Assembly: GCF_000426065.1 (NCBI RefSeq)
Contig: NZ_AUEQ01000008.1
Coordinates: 124,001-188,000 of the forward strand
Reading direction: 5' to 3'
Origin: Mycobacterium sp. URHD0025
GTDB lineage: Bacteria > Actinomycetota > Actinomycetes > Mycobacteriales > Mycobacteriaceae
Length of the DNA: 64,000 nt
Shown here: piece after piece, positions 57,568 to 64,000 of the stretch
How the letters are laid out: every line of letters begins with the position of its first letter
Numbering within the stretch: the first letter of the stretch is position 1
Notes under the pieces: model-generated
Seen by the model: the letters and a program-made list of their open reading frames with translations, nothing else
Told to the model about the DNA's origin: nothing
Databases searched by the model: none
Made by a program: the position numbers and the translations under genes

Positions 57568-59121
57568 CTAGCCGCCCCCCGTTGCGAGGAACTTCTTGAG
57601 TTCGTCGACAGCGTGATTGATGGTGAACGACGCCGGCTCCTGACGCGGCGGGAATTCCTTGAAGGTCTCCAGGAACTGCGTCACGATCGCAGAGCCGTAG
57701 AACATGAGGAACAAGCGGTCGATCATCCAGTCCCAGTACGTGTTCGATGTGACATCCGCGCGCTCGAACGGGTCGGTGCGCAGGTTGAACAGCTTGGGCG
57801 CACGCAACTTGGTGAACGGTTCGAACCACACCTGGAGGGTGCCCTGGCAACGCTGCTCCATGAACACGATCTTCCAGTTGTCGGCCCGAATACCCAGCAC
57901 GTCGCCATCGTCGGAGAAGTAGATCATTCCGCGCCGCGGGCTCTTGTCCACCTCGCCGGTGAGGTAGGGCAGCAGGTTGTACCCGTCGATGTGAACCTTG
58001 TAATCGGTCTTTCCGTCGGCCCCCGCTGTGTGGCCCTTCTTCAGTTTCTCGACGATGTCCGGCTCGCCTGCCGCAGCCAAGAAGGTGGGAAGCCAATCAT
58101 GGTGCTGCACAATCTCGTTCGAGATCGATCCCGGCTTGATCTTGCCGGGCCAACGAACCATCTCCGGAATCCGGAAGGCGCCTTCCCAGTTGGTCGCCTT
58201 CTCGCTGCGGAACGGAGTTGTCGCACCGTCCGGCCAGGAGTTCGCGTGTGGGCCGTTGTCCGTCGAATAGATCACGATGGTGTCCTCGGCGATGCCGAGT
58301 TCGTCGACCAGGTCCAGCAGCGTGCCGACGTTGCGATCGTGGTCGATCATGGTGTCGTGGTACGGCGACTGCCAGCGGCCGGCCTGTCCCCGGCTCTCCG
58401 GCTTGGTGTGAGTCCGGAAGTGCATGTGGGTCAGGTTCATCCAGACGAAGAACGGGGTGTCCGCCTCGTGCTGGCGTTTGATGAAATCAGCACAGGCAGA
58501 GGTGGTTTCGTCGTCGACGGTTTCCATCCGCTTCTTGGTCAGCGGTCCGGTGTCCTCGATGCGCTGTTTGCCGACCGGTCCGTACCGCGGGTCGACTTCG
58601 CCGGAGTCCTCTTCGGTGGCCCAGGAGTGGATGACACCGCGGGGCAGCAACGCGGCCCGCATCTTCGGGGCTTCCTCGGCAGTGGGGTAGTCCTCGTGCT
58701 CGGGTTCCTCCTCGGCGTTGAGGTGGTACAGGTTCCCGAAGAACTCATCGAATCCGTGCGCGGTGGGTAGGAACTTGTTCAGGTCGCCGAGGTGGTTCTT
58801 GCCGAATTGTCCGGTGGCGTAACCCATCGGCTTGAGCAGTTCGGCAATCGTCGGGTCCTCCTTCTGGAGTCCGACGTCGACGCCGGGCATACCCACCTTG
58901 CTCATCCCGGTGCGATAGACGCTCTGACCGGTGATGAACGACGCACGGCCCGCGGTGCAACTCTGCTCGCCGTACGAGTCGGTGAAAAGCATGCCCTCAT
59001 TGGCGATCCGGTCGATGTTCGGAGTCTGGTAGCCCATCATGCCGCGGCTGTAGCAACTCAGATTCCAGATTCCGATGTCATCGCCCCAAATCACGAGGAT
59101 GTTGGGTTTGCCGTTCGGCAT
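57568..59121 (-). CDS. Type I sulfatase, second copy in the operon
   Basis: A 517-residue arylsulfatase-family protein without an evident signal peptide, so probably cytosolic. DD at 14-15 (WGDDIG) binds calcium, and Cys55 in SCTAGRASF is the residue turned into formylglycine; the motif is CxAxR rather than the more common CxPxR. GKNHLGD and STDNGPH are further metal or sulfate-binding blocks. It is a clear homologue of the upstream sulfatase along its whole length (tandem duplication). It starts 15 bases after that gene. Confidence 0.92.
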   Translation of the reverse strand: MPNGKPNILVIWGDDIGIWNLSCYSRGMMGYQTPNIDRIANEGMLFTDSYGEQSCTAGRASFITGQSVYRTGMSKVGMPGVDVGLQKEDPTIAELLKPMGYATGQFGKNHLGDLNKFLPTAHGFDEFFGNLYHLNAEEEPEHEDYPTAEEAPKMRAALLPRGVIHSWATEEDSGEVDPRYGPVGKQRIEDTGPLTKKRMETVDDETTSACADFIKRQHEADTPFFVWMNLTHMHFRTHTKPESRGQAGRWQSPYHDTMIDHDRNVGTLLDLVDELGIAEDTIVIYSTDNGPHANSWPDGATTPFRSEKATNWEGAFRIPEMVRWPGKIKPGSISNEIVQHHDWLPTFLAAAGEPDIVEKLKKGHTAGADGKTDYKVHIDGYNLLPYLTGEVDKSPRRGMIYFSDDGDVLGIRADNWKIVFMEQRCQGTLQVWFEPFTKLRAPKLFNLRTDPFERADVTSNTYWDWMIDRLFLMFYGSAIVTQFLETFKEFPPRQEPASFTINHAVDELKKFLATGGG

Positions 59122-59136
59122 AATTCCGATTTCCCT

Positions 59137-60687
59137 TCAGTCCTTGGCCAGGAATGCGTGCAGTTTCTCGACGGCGTGATCGATGCTGAAGCTCGCCGGT
59201 GGGTGCCGTGGCTTGAATTCCTCGAACGTCTCGAGGAATTTCGTCGCCATCGCTGTCGCGTAGAACACGAAGAAATCATGCCGCAATAACCATTCGTAGT
59301 ACGTGTTCGACGTGATGTCGGCGTACTCGTAGGGGTCGGTACGCAGATTGAACAGCTTGGGTACGCGCAACGGCGTGAACGGTTCGGCCCAGATCCGCAG
59401 GGTCCCCTGGCAGCGTTGTTCGGCGAACACGATCTTCCAGTTCTCGAAGCGCATGGCAACCAGATCGCCGTCGTCGGAGAAGTAGAAGAACCCACGCCGC
59501 GGACTGGTGTCGACCTCACCGGTCAGATACGGCAACAGGTTGAAGCCGTCGATGTGCACCTTGTACTCGGTGTTTCCGTCCGCGCCTGCCTTGTACCCCG
59601 TCTTCAGCTTCTCGCTGATGTCCGGGTCGCCGGCCGCGGCCAGCAGCGTGGGCAGCCAATCATGGTGTTGGACGATCTCGTTGGAGACGGTGCCCGCCTT
59701 GATCTTTCCGGGCCAGCGGATGAGTTCGGGCACCCGGAAGGCGCCCTCCCAGTTGGTGTCCTTCTCGCTGCGGAACGGTGTGGTGCCGGCGTCCGGCCAG
59801 GTGTTGCGGTGCGGCCCGTTGTCAGTCGAGTAGATGACGATGGTGTCGTCGGCGATACCGAGTTCATCGAGCACGTCGAGCACCGTGCCCACGTTGCGGT
59901 CGTGATCGATCATCGTGTCGTGGTACGGCGACTGCCACAGCCCGGCCTGCCCGCGGCTTTCCGGCTTGGTGTGGGTGTACAGGTGCATGTGGGTGAAGTT
60001 GCACCACACGAAGAACGGATTGTCCGCCGCGTGCTGGCGTTTGATGTAGTCGACGGTCGCGTCGGCGATGTCCTCGTCGATGGTCTCCATCCGCTTGGTC
60101 GTCAGCGGACCGGTGTCCTCGATGGTCTGCTTACCCACGGGCCCGTATTTCGGATCATCCGGTTCTGCGGATACTTCGGCAGTGGCCTTGCATTTGAGTA
60201 CGCCTCTGGGCTTGGCCAGCTTGTAGAGCCTGGGATAACGGTCCTCGTGCGGATAGTCGTAGCTCTCCGGCTCCTCCTCGGCGTTGAGGTGGTAGAGATT
60301 GCCGAAGAACTCGTCGAAGCCGTGCACCGTCGGCAGGTACTTGTTCAGATCGCCGAAGTGATTCTTGCCGAATTGCCCGGTGGCGTAACCCAACGGCTTG
60401 AGCAACTCGGCGATCGTGGGATCCTCGGCGGACCAACCGATGTCGGCCCCGGGTATGCCGACTTTGCTCATTCCGGTGCGGTAGACGCTCTGCCCACTGA
60501 TGAAGGCGGCGCGCCCGGCCGTACAGCTTTGCTCACCGTAGGAGTCGGTGAATCGCATGCCCTCGTTGGCGATGCGGTCGATGTTCGGGGTGCGGTATCC
60601 CATCAATCCGTCGCTGTAGCAACTGAGATTGCTGATCCCGATGTCGTCGCCCCAGATGACCAGGATGTTCGGTTTGCCGTTGGGCAT
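59137..60687 (-). CDS. Type I sulfatase, first copy in the operon
   Basis: A 516-residue sulfatase, paralogue of the next gene; the first 65 residues differ at only a few places. Asp14-Asp15, Cys55 in SCTAGRAAF, GKNHFGD and STDNGPH are all conserved. The middle region (around residues 155-185) differs most and may set substrate preference. The ATG at 60687 has GGAGGGA upstream. The FGE needed to mature both enzymes is encoded at the end of the same operon. Substrate unknown; sulfate esters of aryl, sterol or sugar alcohols are possible. Confidence 0.92.
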   Translation of the reverse strand: MPNGKPNILVIWGDDIGISNLSCYSDGLMGYRTPNIDRIANEGMRFTDSYGEQSCTAGRAAFISGQSVYRTGMSKVGIPGADIGWSAEDPTIAELLKPLGYATGQFGKNHFGDLNKYLPTVHGFDEFFGNLYHLNAEEEPESYDYPHEDRYPRLYKLAKPRGVLKCKATAEVSAEPDDPKYGPVGKQTIEDTGPLTTKRMETIDEDIADATVDYIKRQHAADNPFFVWCNFTHMHLYTHTKPESRGQAGLWQSPYHDTMIDHDRNVGTVLDVLDELGIADDTIVIYSTDNGPHRNTWPDAGTTPFRSEKDTNWEGAFRVPELIRWPGKIKAGTVSNEIVQHHDWLPTLLAAAGDPDISEKLKTGYKAGADGNTEYKVHIDGFNLLPYLTGEVDTSPRRGFFYFSDDGDLVAMRFENWKIVFAEQRCQGTLRIWAEPFTPLRVPKLFNLRTDPYEYADITSNTYYEWLLRHDFFVFYATAMATKFLETFEEFKPRHPPASFSIDHAVEKLHAFLAKD

Positions 60688-61131
60688 GGTGCGGTCCCTC
60701 CTGTCGGTCCCCGACTTTTCGGTCTCTGGCCGACGGTAGGTGGTTTCGTGGGCTGCCGGTGGGCTTCGCCATGCTTCTCAGCAGATATTTACCGAGGCGT
60801 TCATGTTCGGCCGGGGCCTCGTTCAAGGTCGATGGTCCCGTGAATGTGCCATCGCCGTCGATGTTCTCGTTGTCCGGCGCGTGTATTGCCTTGTTGCCCA
60901 AGCAAATATTCTTCCAGGAACGACGACACGGCCACCGGTTGGCCGGCAGATGGCCTCGTATCGTGACCCAGGCTGGTTATTCTGTCGAAATCGTAGGTTC
61001 GTCCAGTGTCGGCTGTCCGGCCGCCGTCTGCGATTGCTCTGACAGTGGTGCGAGCATCGCCGATGACTACGTGCGTTTTTCAGGGACGAATCACTCGCGG
61101 AAACGCGGCGAAATGGGTTCAGGGGGGATCC
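60688..61131. other. Divergent promoter region between sulfatase operon and fadD-type gene
   Basis: About 440 bases without an obvious gene, with lower GC content than its surroundings. GGAGGGACC at the left end serves the sulfatase and CAGGGGGGATCC at the right end serves the fadD-type gene. A minus-strand frame beginning near 60901 has some coding-like character for about 60 codons (see findings). No KstR- or DosR-type site was found in it by eye. Confidence 0.5.
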
Positions 61132-62769
61132 ATGAGCAGATTCACCGAGACGATGTACGCAAACGCGCACGCGAGCTCCAGGGGGATGGTCACCGGTGAA
61201 CCGCATGCGCCGGTGCGGCATAGCTGGGAGCAGGTGCATCAGCGCGCGCGGCGGATCGCGGGCGGCCTCGCCGCGGCGGGTGTAGGCCACGGCGACGCGA
61301 TCGCGGTGCTGGCCGGACTTCCGGTCGAGGTCGCGCCGACCGCGCAGGCGGTGTGGATGCGTGGCGCCAGCCTGACCATGCTGCACCAACCCACCCCTCG
61401 CACCGACCTCGTGCAATGGGCTGCTGAAACGACCGAGGTGGTCGAGGCCGTCGACGCCGGCACCGTTGTGATATCCGAGCCGTTTCTGGCTGCCGCGCCC
61501 GCGCTGGCTGAACGCCGCCTGGCCGTTGTCACCATTGATGAACTTCTTGCCGCGGAGCCGATCGAACCGATCCACGTCGATGACGACGACCTGGCATTGC
61601 TGCAACTGACATCGGGATCGACGGGACCTCCCAAAGCGGTTCAAATCACCCACCGCAATGTGTGTTCCAACGCTGAGGCGATGTTCGTCGGCGCCGAGTT
61701 CGACCTGGAAACCGACGTGATCATCAGCTGGCTTCCGTTGTTCCACGACATGGGGATGACCGGGTTCCTGACGGTTCCGATGTACTTCGGCGCAGAGCTG
61801 GTCAAGATCACGCCAATGGATTTCCTGCAGGACACCTTGCTGTGGGCGCGGCTCATCGACAAGTACAAGGGCACGATGACCGCCGCGCCGAACTTCGCCT
61901 ATGCACTGTTGGCCAAGCGGTTGCGTAGGCAGGCCACACCCGGCGAGTTCGACCTGTCGACGTTGCGGTGGGCGTTGTCGGGTGCCGAGCAGGTCGAGCC
62001 GGCCGACGTCGAGGATCTGTGCGCTGCGGGCAAGCCGTTCGGCTTGCGACCGGAAGCGATTCTGCCGGCGTACGGCATGGCCGAGACCACGGTCGCGGTT
62101 TCGTTCTCGGAGTGCAACTCCGGCCTGGTGGTCGATGAGGTGGACGATGACATCCTGGCGACGCTGCGACGTGCGGTGCCGGCCAAGAACGGTAATCGTC
62201 GCCGGCTGGCGACACTGGGCCCGCTGCTGAGTGGGCTCGAAGCCCGCGTTGTCGATGAGGACGGGAAGGTGCTGCCGGCCCGCGGCGTCGGAGTGATCCA
62301 GGTTCGCGGTGAATCGCTGACCCGCGGTTACACCACGGCGGCGGGATTTGTGCCGGCTCAGGACGAGCGGGGTTGGTACGACACCGGCGACCTGGGCTAC
62401 CTGACGGAGAACGGCCACATCGTGGTCTGCGGCCGGGTCAAGGACGTCATCATCATGGCCGGACGCAACATCCATCCGACCGACATCGAGCGCGCCGCCA
62501 GTCGTGTCGAGGGCGTGCGACCGGGTTGCGCCGTTGCGGTGCGACTGCATTCCGGCCGTTCGACGGAGTCCTTCGCCGTCGCAGTGGAATCGCACGCTTT
62601 CGATGACCATGGCGAGGTTCGCCGTATCCAGCATGACGTCGCCCATCATGTGGTGACAGAGGTCGACGCACGGCCACGCACCGTTGTCGTCCTACCGCCG
62701 GGAGCGATCCCGAAAACGCCGTCGGGCAAGCTTCGTCGCGGGCACGCGTTGTCCCTGGTCGGCCATTGA
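61132..62769 (+). CDS. FadD-type acyl-adenylating enzyme (acyl-AMP ligase / acyl-CoA synthetase)
   Basis: A 545-residue ANL-superfamily enzyme. The AMP-binding motif [16 protein letters not shown], the YGMAETT block, the YDTGDLGY motif and the C-terminal lysine motif [11 protein letters not shown] are intact. The first half ([22 protein letters not shown]) and [10 protein letters not shown] are like mycobacterial long-chain fatty-acyl-AMP ligases. It activates a carboxylic acid for transfer to CoA or to a carrier protein. The ATG at 61132 has CAGGGGGG upstream. The product acid is unknown; a steroid side chain or fatty acid is possible. Confidence 0.87.
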   Translation: MSRFTETMYANAHASSRGMVTGEPHAPVRHSWEQVHQRARRIAGGLAAAGVGHGDAIAVLAGLPVEVAPTAQAVWMRGASLTMLHQPTPRTDLVQWAAETTEVVEAVDAGTVVISEPFLAAAPALAERRLAVVTIDELLAAEPIEPIHVDDDDLALLQLTSGSTGPPKAVQITHRNVCSNAEAMFVGAEFDLETDVIISWLPLFHDMGMTGFLTVPMYFGAELVKITPMDFLQDTLLWARLIDKYKGTMTAAPNFAYALLAKRLRRQATPGEFDLSTLRWALSGAEQVEPADVEDLCAAGKPFGLRPEAILPAYGMAETTVAVSFSECNSGLVVDEVDDDILATLRRAVPAKNGNRRRLATLGPLLSGLEARVVDEDGKVLPARGVGVIQVRGESLTRGYTTAAGFVPAQDERGWYDTGDLGYLTENGHIVVCGRVKDVIIMAGRNIHPTDIERAASRVEGVRPGCAVAVRLHSGRSTESFAVAVESHAFDDHGEVRRIQHDVAHHVVTEVDARPRTVVVLPPGAIPKTPSGKLRRGHALSLVGH

Positions 62770-62850
62770 CTCGCCAAACTCCGTGCGTCGGCGGTGTGGG
62801 CCGTGACGTTCCTGGCCATGGTTCGCCACCTGTTCATCACGGCGCGCCCT

Positions 62851-62876
62851 GGTGTGCGGGACGTATCCGGCGCACC
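62851..62876 (+). promoter_or_regulatory. Inverted repeat upstream of the DUF1876 gene
   Basis: GGTGTGCGGG (62851-62860) and CCGGCGCACC (62867-62876) pair at 8 of 10 positions with a 6-base spacer. It includes one DosR-like half-site GGGAC, but the second half-site is absent. It lies 22 bases upstream of the ATG at 62899 and 81 bases after the fadD-type gene, so a terminator is an alternative reading. Confidence 0.4.
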
Positions 62877-62898
62877 CTAGAGGTGGAGGCTGATTGAC

Positions 62899-63174
62899 AT
62901 GTACGACAAGGATCTGACCAACAAATGGCTCGTCGAGATCGAGTTTTCCGAGGACGACGTTCATACCCATGCCTCGGCGCGTGCGCAGCTGCGCGACGAC
63001 ACGATGTCCACTACAGGCGATGCCTACCGCAATCCCAGAGACCCCGGGGCGCCGATGATCGGTGAGGAGATCGCGGCGGCGCGCGCGCTCATCACGCTGG
63101 GAACCGAACTACTGCACGAGGCGTCGGCGCGTATCGAACAGTCCACGCACCATCCGGTGCACCTGTACCGCTGA
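62899..63174 (+). CDS. DUF1876 protein (Rv1738/Rv2632c family)
   Basis: A 91-residue protein: WLVEIEFSEDDVHTHASARAQLR, then PMIGEEIAAARALITLGTELL and IEQSTHHPVHLYR. These match the strand and helix pattern of Rv1738 (DosR regulon) and Rv2632c, whose fold resembles ribosome-hibernation factors. It may bind ribosomes or RNA in non-growing cells. GGTGGAGG lies upstream of the ATG. It lies outside the DosR cluster, next to a fadD-type gene. Confidence 0.82.
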   Translation: MYDKDLTNKWLVEIEFSEDDVHTHASARAQLRDDTMSTTGDAYRNPRDPGAPMIGEEIAAARALITLGTELLHEASARIEQSTHHPVHLYR

Positions 63175-63193
63175 CCGCCGCGCGGCGATCGAG

Positions 63194-64000
63194 CTAGGCG
63201 GTGACCGGCTGCTTGGCCGCCTCGGTCTCCATCTGATGGAACAGGTCCGTGTAGTACGGCATGCACTCGGTCATGGCCTTCTCGGTGGTGAACAACGGCT
63301 GGTAGCCCAGATCGCGTCCGGCCTTGCCGATCGAGAAGTAGTTGTTGAGGTAAAGCCGTTCCACCGCAAGGGGTTCGATCAACGGCTCGGGGAGGGCGAA
63401 CTTGAAGTGCAGCCACTGCCACGCCATCATCACCTTGTGCACCAGGCGTCCTGACACGTAGAAGGTGGGCAACTTGCGACCGCATGCCGCGATCACCGGA
63501 CGGGCGAACTCGAACATGTTGATCGGCTCGCCGTCGTTGATGAAGTAGGCCTGACCGGGCGCGGTGCCACCGGGGACCAGGTGCTGGCCGGCCAGGATGA
63601 ACCCGTGGATCAGGTTGTGCACGTAGGAGTTGTCCAGCTTGATGTTCTTGTTGCCGACGAGCACCTTGACGTGTCCGGCCAGTACGTTCTCGAACACCTT
63701 CCGGAACATGGTCTGATCGCCGCGGCCCCAGATGCCGCTGGGCCGGATCGAACACGTCAGCATGCCCTGCTCACCGTTCTGGGAGAGCACGAACTTCTCG
63801 GCCACGACCTTGGTCTCGGTGTAGAGGTCGTTGAACCGGTTGGTGTACGGCATGGTCTCGTCACCGTTGACGATGTCCTGTCCGCCCATCACCACACTGT
63901 TGGAGGCGGTGTAGACGAAGCGCTTCACGCCGGCCGCCTGGCCCGCGTGCACCAGGTTCTTGGTGCCCTCGACGTTGACGGCGAAGCTGCGCTGCCGGTA
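63194..64000 (-). CDS. hsd: 3-beta-hydroxysteroid dehydrogenase, partial (N-terminus off the right edge)
   Basis: The C-terminal about 268 residues of an extended SDR very similar to M. tuberculosis Rv1106c, the cholesterol-oxidising 3-beta-HSD. The frame stays open to the edge and continues homologously upstream (YRQRSFAVNVEGTKNLVHAG). FVYTASNSVVMGG and LYTETKVVAEKFV give the catalytic Ser and Tyr-x-x-x-Lys region, and IRPSGIWGRGDQTMFRK follows. The enzyme converts cholesterol to cholest-5-en-3-one with isomerisation to cholest-4-en-3-one. Confidence 0.93.
   Translation of the reverse strand, partial: YRQRSFAVNVEGTKNLVHAGQAAGVKRFVYTASNSVVMGGQDIVNGDETMPYTNRFNDLYTETKVVAEKFVLSQNGEQGMLTCSIRPSGIWGRGDQTMFRKVFENVLAGHVKVLVGNKNIKLDNSYVHNLIHGFILAGQHLVPGGTAPGQAYFINDGEPINMFEFARPVIAACGRKLPTFYVSGRLVHKVMMAWQWLHFKFALPEPLIEPLAVERLYLNNYFSIGKAGRDLGYQPLFTTEKAMTECMPYYTDLFHQMETEAAKQPVTA

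Noticed and set aside
56626..58770. 714-codon open frame antisense to the HAD and sulfatase genes
   Set aside because: A long frame on the opposite strand is common at this GC content. The sense-strand genes have intact active sites; the antisense product is His/Arg/Gly-rich with no recognisable domain.
60823..62649. 608-codon open frame antisense to the fadD-type gene
   Set aside because: Shadow frame; all ANL-enzyme motifs are on the plus strand.
62855..62874. DosR box in front of the DUF1876 gene
   Set aside because: Only about 12 of 20 consensus positions match and the second half-site GTCCC is missing.

Overview
The window is high-GC, densely coded DNA from a rapidly growing mycobacterium (Mycolicibacterium type). 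The evidence is gene content and order. From about 2.9 kb to 50 kb it follows, with insertions, the Mycobacterium tuberculosis Rv1062-Rv1101c segment: two patatin-like proteins, lpqV, a cysteine-dioxygenase-like cupin, rhodanese, a membrane hydrolase, echA8, echA9, a Bax-inhibitor-1 protein, an Rv1073-like nuclease-fold protein, fadA3, a GDSL hydrolase, lipU, cbs, a proline-rich antigen-like gene, metB, greA, mca, a short cis-prenyltransferase, coaA, glyA, desA2, phoH2, a deacetylase, fumC, glpX, and an AI-2E family transporter. The window ends in a 3-beta-hydroxysteroid dehydrogenase (Rv1106c type). Locus names and function assignments come from memory of these families; no search was run.

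Left end (0-9.7 kb): an SCP-x-type thiolase and a Rossmann reductase diverge from a promoter carrying a perfect KstR-type motif. They are followed by an alcohol dehydrogenase, two patatins, a divergent pair of SulP anion transporters, lpqV, and two small sulfur-related proteins. The 9.7-38 kb stretch is mostly core metabolism: acyl-CoA oxidation, transsulfuration (cbs, metB), mycothiol chemistry, transcription elongation, isoprenoid and CoA synthesis, one-carbon metabolism and fatty-acid desaturation. Two proline/glycine-rich membrane proteins, a GOLPH3-like protein and a tandem pair of small paralogous membrane proteins are mixed in. At 38.2-39.6 kb a short unlabelled ORF overlaps phoH2 by 4 bases and looks like its PhoAT partner.

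From 40.6 to 45.1 kb lies a hypoxia/dormancy locus: an Acg-type nitroreductase homologue, a universal stress protein, devR, an FMN-binding protein and devS. DosR-type palindromes stand in front of both transcription units, which predicts autoregulation. Then come the glpX-fumC operon and a few envelope genes.

The right end (50.4-64 kb) is the most accessory part. It holds a three-gene SDR/epimerase operon behind a second KstR-type motif, a cytochrome P450 with a divergent TetR regulator, an operon of two tandem type I sulfatases plus a HAD hydrolase plus a formylglycine-generating enzyme, a FadD-type adenylating enzyme, a DUF1876 dormancy-type protein, and the 3-beta-HSD. Together these suggest use of steroids, possibly sulfated ones; that last step is inference.

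Between genes there are unusually long hairpins. Three (14.33, 15.34 and 56.59 kb) share sequence and form a dispersed repeat family. Others, at convergent or tandem gene ends, have 21-24 base arms with unrelated sequences. No rRNA, tRNA, CRISPR, insertion sequence or prophage was recognised.
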